From CAJBVG01 sp044337515 (lineage in GTDB: Bacteria; Bacteroidota; Bacteroidia; Sphingobacteriales; Sphingobacteriaceae), in contig JBIINK010000001.1 in NCBI GenBank assembly GCA_044337515.1, forward strand, positions 62,001 through 126,000: a stretch of DNA of 64,000 bases, in the 5' to 3' direction. Positions 1-8,249 of this stretch are shown piece by piece (position 1 is the first letter of the stretch; each line of letters opens with the position of its first letter). The position numbers were made by a program, and so were the translations under genes. The notes under the pieces are model-generated. The model had not been told where the DNA came from. It saw only the letters and a program-made list of their open reading frames with translations, and made no database searches.

Positions 1-2
1 TC

Positions 3-371
3 GACCGCTGGCAACAAGCAGGTGATGTAGCTGCATTCCCTCGTTTAACTTTAGATACTAAAACTTATGGTTCTGGTACTCCATGGATTAATACTACGAT
101 GTGGTTACATGACGGTACATTTGCTCGTTTGAGAAATGTTACTATTGGTTATAGAATTCCAAAAGCACAATTAGCTAAATTGAAAATTGCTTCTGCAAGA
201 GTTTCGTTCATTGGTACTAACTTGTTAACGTTCACAAAATACCCTGGTTTAGACCCAGAGATTGCACGTGACTTTGAAAATACCACAGATAGAAATATGA
301 GTCCAAGTATTACGTACTTAACTCCACCGCAAGAAAAAACATATAGCTTACAATTAAGTGTTACCTTTTAA
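3..371 (+). CDS. SusC/RagA-type TonB-linked outer-membrane protein, C-terminal end (partial)
   Basis: The frame is open from the window edge (first full codon at 3) to the stop at 369-371, so this is the 3' end of a longer gene. The last ~120 residues show the usual SusC ending: a W-rich segment, then LRNVTIGYRIPK, a TNLLTFTKYPGLDPE stretch, and a final beta-strand ending in Phe (SLQLSVTF). SusC proteins are 22-strand TonB-dependent barrels that import oligomers captured by a SusD lid. A susD gene starts 11 bp downstream, which supports the call. Substrate cannot be told from this fragment. Confidence 0.9.
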   Translation, partial: DRWQQAGDVAAFPRLTLDTKTYGSGTPWINTTMWLHDGTFARLRNVTIGYRIPKAQLAKLKIASARVSFIGTNLLTFTKYPGLDPEIARDFENTTDRNMSPSITYLTPPQEKTYSLQLSVTF

Positions 372-382
372 GTAGAAGAAAA

Positions 383-1798
383 ATGAAATTATTTAGAAAA
401 TATACAGCCATAATAATTGCTACTATCTCTACGGTTTTGTTTGCTAGTTGTGAAAAACAATTAGAAGTGGATCAAGATAGTTTGTACTTAGTAGACGAAG
501 CAGTGTCTACACCAACTCAACTCCAAGCGTTTTTAGTATCTATTTACGATATCGCAGCAAATGTAAATAACGGAAACTATCAAAGTTTCGCAGATTTACC
601 AGGAGATGATTTAGCTAAACCTTATAATGATAATGGTACGTTTAGAACAGAAGCTTATACTCATTCTACAACCATTTTCAACTCGGATTTAATTGGTTTA
701 TATAGCCAATGTTATCAAATTATTTATCGTGTAAACACCTTAGAGGGTTTATTTTCTAATGTTGCTGGTCTAACACCTGAACAAATTGCTAGATCAAAAG
801 CAGAAGGTGCTTTCTTAAGAGCTTGGGCACATTACAAAGTAATTCAACTTTGGGCTCAACCTGCAGGTTACTTGGCAGATAATAGTCAATTAGGTATTGT
901 GTTAAGAAAAGAAGTTTCTACTTTACCAGTTGCTCGTTCAACGGTACAAGCTGGATATGATTATATCTTAGCTGATTTGGATTATGCAATTGCAAATCTT
1001 CCTGCAACAAATGGTGTTTATGCTGATGTAGATGCAGCAAAAGCATTGAAAGCGATAGTGCTTTTTCAAAAGAATGATTTAACTGCAGCTCTTCCAATTT
1101 TAGATGAAGTTATAAACTCTGGTCGATTTAACTTGAGCGATTCCTTAGATAGATACTACCCAAATAACTGTACACCTACTTTTAAAGACCCTGAATTTAT
1201 ATTCGGATTTTCTAGTCCAAGTATTGGAGACAATAGAGGTGGTACATTTACAGGAGCGTTTAAAGTAAATGGAGTAGTTTCACCATCATTAACCATTACT
1301 CAAGATTTGTATAACTTAATAACAACAGATACTTCTGATGATAGAGCAAATTTAGTGAAAGTTGTGAATGAAGGTAAAGCCTCAGAATTTTATGGAGTAA
1401 CTAAATTTGATGATATCTATTTTGGTACACCATCAATTACCTTAACACAATTACTCTTAACAAGAGCAGAACTTTTAGCTCGTACTGGATCAAACTTGCC
1501 TCAAGCAGTAGAAGATGTGAATAAAATCATAGTTAGAGCATACCCTCGTAATCGCAATAAAGACTTAGCTTCAAATTCAGATGCTGCCCTTATTTTAAGT
1601 ACAGTATTATCTGAACGAAGAAAAGAATTATTTGCTGAAGGAGATCGTTTAAGTAACTTAAAACGTATGGCGGCATTTTATAATAGATCAGCTACCATCA
1701 GAACTTCACCTTGGGATTGTAATGGATTAGTATTCCAATTTCCTAGTAATGAAAAATCTGCAGTGTTTGTGTTTAACCCTAGTGGAGGCTGCAATTAA
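383..1798 (+). CDS. SusD/RagB family outer-membrane nutrient-binding lipoprotein
   Basis: The 471-residue protein starts with a lipoprotein signal (lipobox FASC, Cys23). It continues with SusD-like helical TPR regions, including the EGAFLRAWAHYKVIQLWAQP and SERRKELFAEGDR motifs typical of RagB/SusD C-terminal domains, and ends in GGCN, common in the family. It acts on the cell surface as the lid of the SusC channel encoded just upstream (11-bp gap, same operon). Length is a little shorter than many SusDs (about 500-600) but within range. Substrate unknown; no glycosidase is present nearby, so a polysaccharide locus is not proven. Confidence 0.92.
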   Translation: MKLFRKYTAIIIATISTVLFASCEKQLEVDQDSLYLVDEAVSTPTQLQAFLVSIYDIAANVNNGNYQSFADLPGDDLAKPYNDNGTFRTEAYTHSTTIFNSDLIGLYSQCYQIIYRVNTLEGLFSNVAGLTPEQIARSKAEGAFLRAWAHYKVIQLWAQPAGYLADNSQLGIVLRKEVSTLPVARSTVQAGYDYILADLDYAIANLPATNGVYADVDAAKALKAIVLFQKNDLTAALPILDEVINSGRFNLSDSLDRYYPNNCTPTFKDPEFIFGFSSPSIGDNRGGTFTGAFKVNGVVSPSLTITQDLYNLITTDTSDDRANLVKVVNEGKASEFYGVTKFDDIYFGTPSITLTQLLLTRAELLARTGSNLPQAVEDVNKIIVRAYPRNRNKDLASNSDAALILSTVLSERRKELFAEGDRLSNLKRMAAFYNRSATIRTSPWDCNGLVFQFPSNEKSAVFVFNPSGGCN

Positions 1799-1808
1799 TA
1801 GAAAATAA

Positions 1809-1870
1809 GAATTCAGATATTAGAATTGAGAAAAAAATATTAGATATGAGAATTGAGAAAAAAATATTAG
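1809..1870 (+). repeat. AGAATTN-like heptamer array running across a start codon
   Basis: From about 1809 the DNA reads as heptamers beginning AG (AGAATTC, AGATATT, AGAATTG, AGAAAAA), with one 6-bp step. A 22-bp block is exactly repeated at 1822-1843 and 1849-1870 (27-bp offset). The second copy includes codons 2-8 of the following lipoprotein, so the duplication is in frame (RIEKKIL twice) and the ATG at 1846 lies inside the array. Confidence 0.7.
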
Positions 1871-2349
1871 TTGTTTTAGCGATTGTATCGTTATCAATTA
1901 ATGCTTGCAAAAAGGAGTACGAGGACATCGGAACACCTGCAAGTAAAATAGAAGGAGTAACCTCGAAGTGGGTGCTTTCTACTTTCAAAATAACCGATAA
2001 AGGCGGAATTTTGGATGAGCAAATGGACATGACTGATTATTACACAGGGAATTCATCAATGCCAAATATCACATTTGTTATTAATGGAGCAGATACTACA
2101 TTTTCTTGCGATACAGCAGGTGTAATTCTGAATCTGTTTAAATCAGTAAATGGAAGATGGAGATTTGATGATAATAATTTCCCAACGAAAATTATGTTAT
2201 TAGCTGATGATAAAAGTGCCATTACAGAGTTTAATTTATTAGCACCAATTCGTGAATTTGATAATGCATTATCAATTAGTCAGGCTACGAAGTGCGGAGA
2301 AAATACTGTATACACTTATGATTTAATTTTGAACCGAGTTAGCAATTAA
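1846..2349 (+). CDS. Exported lipoprotein of SusCD operon, unknown function
   Basis: A 167-residue protein with a lipoprotein signal ending SINAC (Cys21), then a small probably beta-rich domain with the WVLSTFKITDKGG and NGRWRFDDNNFPTKI segments. This pattern recalls the lipocalin-like DUF5004 proteins that often follow susD, but I cannot confirm the family. It lies 47 bp after susD and 9 bp before the next gene, so it is probably co-transcribed. The start at 1846 is the only ATG giving a signal peptide; the frame stays open upstream because the first codons are part of a short tandem duplication. Confidence 0.7.
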   Translation: MRIEKKILVVLAIVSLSINACKKEYEDIGTPASKIEGVTSKWVLSTFKITDKGGILDEQMDMTDYYTGNSSMPNITFVINGADTTFSCDTAGVILNLFKSVNGRWRFDDNNFPTKIMLLADDKSAITEFNLLAPIREFDNALSISQATKCGENTVYTYDLILNRVSN

Positions 2350-2358
2350 GGAGAACAG

Positions 2359-3234
2359 ATGATGAAAAAGATAATATTCGCACTTGCATTAATTGTATGC
2401 GCAAAATTCGTATCTGCCCAAGCAGCTTGGTTAGAACCAGATCCTACGGATGTTTCTAAAACAGTTCGTATATATGTTGATTTAGATAAACTAGATGCAA
2501 CGAAAGAACCTACTGCGCGTTTACTTACTGATCCAGGGCCATTTTATATGTGGACTTGGTCGCCAGCAGAATTACCTGTAGGAAATCCAAAAGTAAACGG
2601 AGAGGGAGAGAAACCTTGGCAAAATTCAAATGAGATTTTGAAATTAACTAAGGATGATACTAAAGGTCCTAATGTTTATTATTATGATATGATTCCTACT
2701 GAGTTTTACGAAGTAGCTGCAGCTAAGGTGTATGAAAAAGGAATTAACTTCTTAGTGAAACCTAAAAATGGTGGTGGTTATGGTGACCCTGATATTAAAT
2801 CAGAAGATTTAACCATCGCAGTTAATCCTCCTAAAACAGACAAAGGAACATTATATCCTTTCCCTTCAGTAATGTTGCAAGATCGTTTAGTGGCTATTGT
2901 GTATGATAACACAAAAGAACTGAAAACTACTATGCAAAATTTAGCTGATGGTGATGTTTTAGTTTATATGAAAGCAAGCGTAGAAGATACAGCAACTGCT
3001 GTGGTTACTACGATTGAGCCTTCTAAATTTTTACAATTACAAAACAATCCTAAATTAGCAATGAAGAAAGATGCATCAGGTAAATTCAAACTTTACATTA
3101 TCCCTGATCAATTTTTCCATATCCCTGCTGGGTTGGTATTAAAAGATATTGAAGTAACTATTCGTAAACGTGCTTGGGCTAGTGGTGCAGATCAAATTGA
3201 TCAACGTATCAAGTTCAAAGGCGGCTGCCAATAG
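2359..3234 (+). CDS. Secreted protein of SusCD operon, unknown function
   Basis: The 291-residue protein has a cleavable signal peptide (MMKK…FVSAQA, cleavage near residue 21) and no lipobox, so it is periplasmic or exported. The body is rich in beta and aromatic residues (FYMWTWSPAELP, YYYDMIPTEFYEVAAAKVYEKGINFLVKPK). The alternating YEKG-NFLVKPKNG element resembles exported carbohydrate-binding or SusE/F-like modules, but no family is assigned. It ends in FKGGCQ. Last gene of the susCD operon; a terminator follows 29 bp later. Confidence 0.65.
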   Translation: MMKKIIFALALIVCAKFVSAQAAWLEPDPTDVSKTVRIYVDLDKLDATKEPTARLLTDPGPFYMWTWSPAELPVGNPKVNGEGEKPWQNSNEILKLTKDDTKGPNVYYYDMIPTEFYEVAAAKVYEKGINFLVKPKNGGGYGDPDIKSEDLTIAVNPPKTDKGTLYPFPSVMLQDRLVAIVYDNTKELKTTMQNLADGDVLVYMKASVEDTATAVVTTIEPSKFLQLQNNPKLAMKKDASGKFKLYIIPDQFFHIPAGLVLKDIEVTIRKRAWASGADQIDQRIKFKGGCQ

Positions 3235-3263
3235 AAAAGAAGCTTAGTGTTTGTAGTATAATG

Positions 3264-3297
3264 AGCCCGGTCGGAGTAATTCTGATCGGGCTTTTTT
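3264..3297 (+). terminator. Rho-independent terminator of the SusCD operon
   Basis: The arms AGCCCGGTC and GATCGGGCT pair with one G-T wobble and are followed by a run of six T. Sits directly after the 2359-3234 gene. Confidence 0.85.
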
Positions 3298-3452
3298 AGA
3301 GGACTTCGTCCTCTTCCCCCCCGTCTTTGACGAGGCGGTTATCGAGTGTAGCACTTCGCGCTATATGAAATAGGTGAGTTAATAGCTATATACACGAAGT
3401 GTGGTACTTTATAACCACTGGCCATAGCCAGTGGGAGAGGACGAAGTCCTCA
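3298..3452. repeat. Large imperfect inverted repeat built from hairpins (BIME/MITE-like)
   Basis: The two ends are inverted copies of one 17-bp hairpin: 3298-3314 (arms AGAGGAC/GTCCTCT, loop TTC) and 3436-3451 (arms GAGGAC/GTCCTC, loop GAA). Inside, 3348-3366 pairs imperfectly with about 3388-3408 (CACTTCG against CGAAGTG), and 3415-3434 is a perfect 8-bp hairpin (CCACTGGC-CATA-GCCAGTGG). No ORF fits. GC content is visibly higher than in neighbouring spacers, which suggests a mobile or palindromic repeat unit. Confidence 0.75.
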
Positions 3453-3486
3453 TGTTGCGAGTCTGATACGTTATGATTTTAGCACC

Positions 3487-3501
3487 GAGCCCGAAGGGCT
3501 C
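3487..3501 (-). terminator. Possible hairpin terminator of the minus-strand engB operon
   Basis: A perfect 6-bp hairpin, GAGCCC-GAA-GGGCTC, lies 9 bp past the stop of the GT2 gene. It lacks a clear U-run on the minus strand, so it may be an end-stabilising hairpin rather than an intrinsic terminator. It has the same GAA loop as the hairpins of the inverted repeat beside it. Confidence 0.4.
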
Positions 3502-3509
3502 TACAAAAG

Positions 3510-4253
3510 CTACGCCTTATAAATTCGTCGCTTCCCAATCCCTAACTTCTCTAAGAAATAACCCATAGAAACAAAAAGTACACCTAACCCATAGATGCTA
3601 CTTCTTCTGAAATTAATGGATGATGCTTCTGCGAAATATTTTGTTGGACAAGTAACCTCAGCAATTTCGAAATCTTTCATGCACAATTGTGCAATCATCT
3701 GATTATCGAATACAAAATCGTCTGAGTTATGGTGGTAGTTAATGCTAGTTAAAGCAGTCTTAGAAAAAGCTCTGTAACCGGTATGGTATTCAGAAAGCTT
3801 TTGGTTCATTAATATATTTTGAGTTAAGGTTAAGAATCTATTCGCAATGTATTTATACATCGGCATTCCACCTTTTAAAGCGCCTTTACCTAAAATTCTT
3901 GATCCAAATACAACATGGTACAAGTCGTTACCAATAATGCTTGTCATGGCCACAATTAATTTTGGAGTATATTGATAATCGGGGTGAAGCATAATTACAA
4001 TGTCTGCCCCTAATTCCAAGGCCTTATCATAACATGTTTTCTGATTGCCTCCATAGCCTTTATTCTGCTCATGGCGAATAACATGCTTAATCCCTATAGA
4101 ACGGGCAAGCTCAGAGGTGTTGTCCTTGCTCGCATCATCTACTAAAATCACATCATCAACAATATCCATTGGGATTTCATTGTAGGTTTTAGCTAGTGTA
4201 GGTGCTGCATTATAGGCCGGCAACACAACGACAACTTTTTTACCGTTGAACAT
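3510..4253 (-). CDS. Glycosyltransferase family 2 (polyprenyl-phosphate sugar transferase-like)
   Basis: The 247-residue GT-A fold enzyme starts with VVVVLPAYNAAPTL, followed by VILVDDASKDNT (nucleotide-sugar binding Asp), EQNKGYGGNQ and the DxD-like HPDYQYTP. These are features of the GT2 DPM1/GtrB-like clade that moves a sugar onto a lipid phosphate. Only the catalytic domain is present; one weak hydrophobic stretch near the C-terminus (GLGVLFVSMGYFLEKL) may contact the membrane. Last gene of a four-gene minus operon (engB, UbiA, M3 peptidase, GT2), 17 bp after the peptidase. Confidence 0.88.
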   Translation of the reverse strand: MFNGKKVVVVLPAYNAAPTLAKTYNEIPMDIVDDVILVDDASKDNTSELARSIGIKHVIRHEQNKGYGGNQKTCYDKALELGADIVIMLHPDYQYTPKLIVAMTSIIGNDLYHVVFGSRILGKGALKGGMPMYKYIANRFLTLTQNILMNQKLSEYHTGYRAFSKTALTSINYHHNSDDFVFDNQMIAQLCMKDFEIAEVTCPTKYFAEASSINFRRSSIYGLGVLFVSMGYFLEKLGIGKRRIYKA

Positions 4254-4270
4254 GATTCAAAAATAGGATT

Positions 4271-5989
4271 TTAATTTTTATGCTTCAAATTTGATAAGTC
4301 TTCTTTCATGAAATCCACTAATCCTCGGATGTAGTCAGTAGAAAAATCAAACTTGATTCCTGCTGTTTCATAGATTTCAGGGATACTTTTCGTGTATCCA
4401 AGTTTTAAGGCATCCATGTATTCTAAAACTGCTTTTACTGGATTCTCTTTATAGTTTTTATATATCGCAATTGCCGCTAATTGTGCAATAGCATATTCGA
4501 TATAGTAAAATGGCACTTCAAATAAATGCAATTGTTTTTGCCATAAATTATTTTTGAAATCTTCATAGCCTTCCCAGTTCACGAAGTTCGCCCCAAATCG
4601 CTCAAAACAGGTATCCCAAGCGGCTGTGCGTTCTTCAACCGTATGGTTGGGGTTAGTGTATATCCAATGCTGAAATGCATCTATAGTAGCTACCCAAGGT
4701 AGTGTCTTTAAGCTATCTTTCAATTGCTCTTCTTTTGCTCGAATTAAATCATCAGCATTAGTAAAGAAAACATCCCAAGCATCCATGCTAATCAATTCCA
4801 TACTCATCGATGCTACTTCAGCAACTTCTGATGGAGCTCTTTTGAAATCGTTTAACGCTAAGTTGTTTGTTAAGAATGTATGAACAGCATGCCCACCTTC
4901 GTGAACCATTGTGGTTAAATCGCGCATTGCATTCGCTGCATTCATAAAGATAAACGGTGCGCCCGATTCTGCTAATGGATAGTTATAACCTCCCGGAGCC
5001 TTTCCAGCTCTCGATTCTAAGTCAATCAGCTTATGCTGCTTCATCGTTTCTAATTTCTCTCCGAAATACGGATGAATTCTGTAGAAACAAGCAATACTTT
5101 TATTCAATAAATCTTCACCACCATCAAATGGTTTCAAGGCGGGCTTACCACTCACATCAACTTCGGTGTCGTATGGTGTAAGTTTATCGAGTTGCATTTT
5201 TGATTTTCGCTCTTCCGAAAACTGCTTAAACAAGGGCACTAATTCTTCTGCAATTGCTTCATGAAATAGAAAACAATCTTCTGCAGTATAATCAAATCGA
5301 CCCAAAGCTTTAAACATGTAATCTCTGAAATTATCAAAGCCAGCATTGATTGCCACTTGATGTCTCAATTTAATTAACTTGTTAAACAACTCATCAAGCG
5401 TATCTTTATCTGCTAATCTTCTGCGTTGTATTTTTTCATACACTTCTTTACGTACCGCTCTATCTGTACTCTTAATAAAGTTCGATGCTTGCTCTAAAGT
5501 ATATTCTTTACCATCATGCTCAATACTCATACCACCTACTATAGCACCATACTTTTGTTGCTCTAATTGCAGTTCGGTAAATAATGGAATGTTTTCTTGT
5601 CTAAATATTTCAAACTGACTTTTTAGTGTTCGAATGTAAATCTTATAGGTATCTACATCTAATTCTTTGTAATATTCACACTCAAGAAATTTCTCATTTA
5701 ATGTATTGGTCCATTCCGAAATATGTGGTTCTATTTCTGTTGCAAAATATTCAAACGATTGTTGAATTATTTCATCCGTCGTATCGCACGTCATGCGAAT
5801 GTATCGCCATGCGAAGTCTTCTTCTAGAACAGCTTCTAATTCACTTCGATCTAAAAGCCATTGCTCTAAATCAGTTTTATTAGAAAGTGTTCTGTTGTTT
5901 AGCGCTTCAAAAAAGGGAAGCAAATTTCCCCAAGTAATATCAAGGGTTTCGGGTAAGAACGTTCTTTTAATTTTATCTAAAGAAAACAT
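4271..5989 (-). CDS. M3 family oligoendopeptidase (PepF-like metallopeptidase)
   Basis: The zinc motif HEGGHAVH (HExxH) is near residue 365, with the downstream SEVAEVASMSMELIS segment supplying the third ligand, as in M3 peptidases. Length (~572 aa) fits the M3 oligoendopeptidase family. It should cleave short cytosolic peptides. I chose the ATG at 5989 (MFSLDKIKRTFLPE), 11 bp after the UbiA gene, instead of the upstream ATG at 6043: the extra 18 residues are hydrophobic, would overlap ubiA, and do not belong to the family's N-terminus. Confidence 0.92.
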   Translation of the reverse strand: MFSLDKIKRTFLPETLDITWGNLLPFFEALNNRTLSNKTDLEQWLLDRSELEAVLEEDFAWRYIRMTCDTTDEIIQQSFEYFATEIEPHISEWTNTLNEKFLECEYYKELDVDTYKIYIRTLKSQFEIFRQENIPLFTELQLEQQKYGAIVGGMSIEHDGKEYTLEQASNFIKSTDRAVRKEVYEKIQRRRLADKDTLDELFNKLIKLRHQVAINAGFDNFRDYMFKALGRFDYTAEDCFLFHEAIAEELVPLFKQFSEERKSKMQLDKLTPYDTEVDVSGKPALKPFDGGEDLLNKSIACFYRIHPYFGEKLETMKQHKLIDLESRAGKAPGGYNYPLAESGAPFIFMNAANAMRDLTTMVHEGGHAVHTFLTNNLALNDFKRAPSEVAEVASMSMELISMDAWDVFFTNADDLIRAKEEQLKDSLKTLPWVATIDAFQHWIYTNPNHTVEERTAAWDTCFERFGANFVNWEGYEDFKNNLWQKQLHLFEVPFYYIEYAIAQLAAIAIYKNYKENPVKAVLEYMDALKLGYTKSIPEIYETAGIKFDFSTDYIRGLVDFMKEDLSNLKHKN

Positions 5990-6000
5990 GGGGAATGGTA

Positions 6001-6852
6001 TTAAAATAAAAAGTAATCGAGTAAGAAAAAGATTGAAAAGCAAATGCTAGCAATACCATTGGTAGTCATAAACGCAAGATTTACTTTGCTTAAATCATTT
6101 GGTTTTACTAAACGATGTTGATATACCAACATCCCACAAAAAATAGTAACGCCAATCCAATACATCCAAGAAAAATGTTCTAAGTATCCTGGTACTATTA
6201 CAAACGCTGCTGAAAATACATGCAATACACTTGATAGTCGCAATGCATTTACTTTCCCTAATAAACTTGGGATAGAATGTAATGCTAACGATTTATCAAA
6301 CTCTTCATCTTGTAATGAATAAATAATATCAAACCCACTTACCCAGGTTAATACAGCGAATGAAAACAAAACAGGAGTCAATGCAAATTCTCCCGTGATC
6401 ACTAAATACGCACCTATTGGGGCTAATGATAAACCAAGCCCAAGTACAAAGTGGCAAAGCGCAGTAAATCGTTTGGTATAGCTATAAGCCAACACGACGA
6501 ATAAGGCTACAGGCGATAAGTAAAAACAAATAGTGTTGATGAAATACGTTGCAGCAACAAATATGATGCAGTTTAAAATAACATAATATAAAGCAGTATC
6601 AGCTTTCACAATACCTGCTGGTATTTCTCTGTTTTTTGTTCTAGGGTTTTGTATATCGATATGCCTGTCGATGTAACGGTTAAATGCCATGGCAGCACTA
6701 CGTGCAGTTACCATGCAAATCAACATCAATAAAAATAAACGCAAATCAAATTCAGCATCACTCGTTCGAATCGCTAAAAAATATCCAATTACCGCAAAGG
6801 GTAAAGCAAAAATAGTATGACTAAATTTGATGAGTGATAAATAGTTTTTCAT
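6001..6852 (-). CDS. UbiA family prenyltransferase (quinone biosynthesis, possibly MqnP-type)
   Basis: An integral membrane protein of 283 residues with about eight or nine hydrophobic segments. Both Asp-rich motifs are present: NRYIDRHID (N58, D62, D66) and DIIYSLQDEEFD (D174, D182, D186), which bind prenyl diphosphate through Mg2+. The family attaches a polyprenyl chain to an aromatic ring. In bacteria using the futalosine route this paralogue is MqnP for menaquinone, which is likely here but not shown, since no mqn genes are in the window. It follows engB by 9 bp. Confidence 0.87.
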   Translation of the reverse strand: MKNYLSLIKFSHTIFALPFAVIGYFLAIRTSDAEFDLRLFLLMLICMVTARSAAMAFNRYIDRHIDIQNPRTKNREIPAGIVKADTALYYVILNCIIFVAATYFINTICFYLSPVALFVVLAYSYTKRFTALCHFVLGLGLSLAPIGAYLVITGEFALTPVLFSFAVLTWVSGFDIIYSLQDEEFDKSLALHSIPSLLGKVNALRLSSVLHVFSAAFVIVPGYLEHFSWMYWIGVTIFCGMLVYQHRLVKPNDLSKVNLAFMTTNGIASICFSIFFLLDYFLF

Positions 6853-6861
6853 TAAAAAAAA

Positions 6862-7476
6862 TTATTGTTCGTCAAACGGAATGTAGTTTTTATTGATTTG
6901 ATCAATGTATTCTAGAACATCTTCTTTTCCTGTTCCTTCTTCTGCTGAAGTAATGAAGAATGTAGGTAGTTCTTCCCAGTTTTTCAAAAGGGTTTCATTA
7001 AATAAATCAACATTAGCTGCAGTCTTTGCTTTCGATTGTTTGTCGGCTTTCGTAAAGATGATGCAAAAAGGAATCCCTTTGCCACCTAACCAATCAATGA
7101 ATTCTAAATCGACCTTTTGTGGCTCGAGTCGTGAATCCACTAATGCCATTACACATTGTAGATTTTCTCTAGTTTCTAAATAGGTTTTTATCATTCCTTC
7201 CCATGATTTACGGGTAGTTTGAGAAACTTTAGCGTATCCATAACCTGGCAAATCCACTAAAAACCAATCGCTGTTTATTACGAAATGGTTAATTACTTGA
7301 GTTTTCCCTGGGCTTTGTGATGTTTTAGCTAAGCCTTTTTTTCGGCACAACATATTAATAAGCGAAGATTTCCCTACGTTCGAACGCCCAATGAAGGCAA
7401 ATTCAGGCATAGTAGGCTCTGGTAGTCGATCTTGCTTGGTATTGCTGATAAGAAATTCGGCTGTTTTTATGATCAT
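6862..7476 (-). CDS. engB: Ribosome biogenesis GTP-binding protein EngB/YsxC
   Basis: Small GTPase with G1 GRSNVGKSS, G3 DLPGYG, G4 TKAD and G5 SAEEGTG, in the order and spacing of EngB (YihA/YsxC), needed for large-subunit assembly. The reading frame can be extended to a TTG at 7491, but those five codons overlap a TAnnTTTG promoter box at 7481-7488. The ATG at 7476 (MIIKTAEFLIS) is the natural start, only four bases after that box, so the mRNA is probably leaderless. First gene of the minus operon down to 3510. Confidence 0.95.
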   Translation of the reverse strand: MIIKTAEFLISNTKQDRLPEPTMPEFAFIGRSNVGKSSLINMLCRKKGLAKTSQSPGKTQVINHFVINSDWFLVDLPGYGYAKVSQTTRKSWEGMIKTYLETRENLQCVMALVDSRLEPQKVDLEFIDWLGGKGIPFCIIFTKADKQSKAKTAANVDLFNETLLKNWEELPTFFITSAEEGTGKEDVLEYIDQINKNYIPFDEQ

Positions 7477-7480
7477 GTCC

Positions 7481-7488
7481 CAAAGATA
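7481..7488 (-). promoter_or_regulatory. -7 promoter element of engB
   Basis: TATCTTTG on the minus strand matches the Bacteroidota TAnnTTTG -7 consensus. It ends four bases before the engB ATG. Confidence 0.65.
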
Positions 7489-7512
7489 CAATCCTCTTTG
7501 ATTAAGTAAGGA

Positions 7513-8151
7513 TTATTTGGACTTTTTCGGTGGTAATATGAACTTTAAGCCCAACAAATAAACACCACTTTGCTCAAAATATTGAAAATCTGAATTCTTA
7601 CTGTAATTCGTGTTCATCGTTAGGAATCGATTATACTCGAGGAACAAATGCAGTTTGCGAAAATCCACATCGGCACCAAGCCCTAGCACCCCTTGGAATT
7701 GCTGCTTTTGCAAACCAAAATTTATCGAATAAGTTTGTTTATTCAATATCAAGTATTGCCCGCCAATTAATATATACGGAATCACCTTTGGCATTTCGGG
7801 AATTAATATCTTAAACTTTGCATCTATTTCAGTGAAAAACGAACGAGTTTCTAATTGCGTGGATACCGTAACAGAATCTATTATTCCTGTTATTTTTGTT
7901 TTATATAGATACTTTGAATTTTTCTCTATCAATCCAAAACCTGCTTGTACGCTAAAGTTATTAAAATGGTAAACTTGCGCAAACACTTGTGTATAGAAGC
8001 TTTGACCCTCTGAGGTATTATATTTCTTGCCCTTTTCGGTGATCTCAATTAATGAGTTGCTGATACCCGTTTTTATTCCTAGCTCTCGAACTTGAGCGAA
8101 AAGAATATTGGATATTAACATGCAGAAGAGTAAGAGAAAGCGTGCTTGCAT
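7513..8151 (-). CDS. Outer-membrane beta-barrel protein, unknown function
   Basis: With the start at 8151 the 212-residue product begins with a clean signal peptide (MQARFLLLFCMLISNILFAQ). Alternating aromatic strands follow (FYTQVFAQVYHFNNFSVQAGFGLI, VIPYILIGGQYLI, LHLFLEYNRFLTMNT) and a C-terminal strand VYLLGLKFILP, the pattern of small outer-membrane barrels (PorT/OmpA-like 8-strand type). The frame runs 26 codons upstream to 8229, but that segment is not signal-like. It lies 21 bp upstream of engB on the same strand; a promoter in between suggests separate transcription. Confidence 0.75.
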   Translation of the reverse strand: MQARFLLLFCMLISNILFAQVRELGIKTGISNSLIEITEKGKKYNTSEGQSFYTQVFAQVYHFNNFSVQAGFGLIEKNSKYLYKTKITGIIDSVTVSTQLETRSFFTEIDAKFKILIPEMPKVIPYILIGGQYLILNKQTYSINFGLQKQQFQGVLGLGADVDFRKLHLFLEYNRFLTMNTNYSKNSDFQYFEQSGVYLLGLKFILPPKKSK

Positions 8152-8170
8152 AATACAATTTACATATTTT

Positions 8171-8204
8171 TCCGCTGATAAAAAAACCTGCATATATGCA
8201 GTTG
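8171..8204. repeat. TGATAAAAAAnCCTGC hairpin element, copy 1
   Basis: TGATAAAAAAACCTGC at 8176-8191 runs into the palindrome CTGCATATATGCAG (8188-8201). On the minus strand this reads as a hairpin followed by T7, i.e. a terminator shape. The same 16-mer, with at most one change, recurs at 17380-17395 (+) and 50877-50892 (minus), each time upstream of a gene. Confidence 0.65.
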
Positions 8205-8249
8205 AAATATTAAATAACATCCTAGACATTTGTAAAAAAATCTATTAAG

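Noticed and set aside
5990..6043. Upstream start of the M3 peptidase with a hydrophobic, signal-like N-terminus
   Set aside because: It overlaps the ubiA 3' end; the extra residues are the shifted reading of the hydrophobic UbiA C-terminus, and the family starts at the ATG at 5989.
4957..6050. Plus-strand open frames opposite the M3 peptidase
   Set aside because: Antisense shadows of a well-supported gene, without family motifs.
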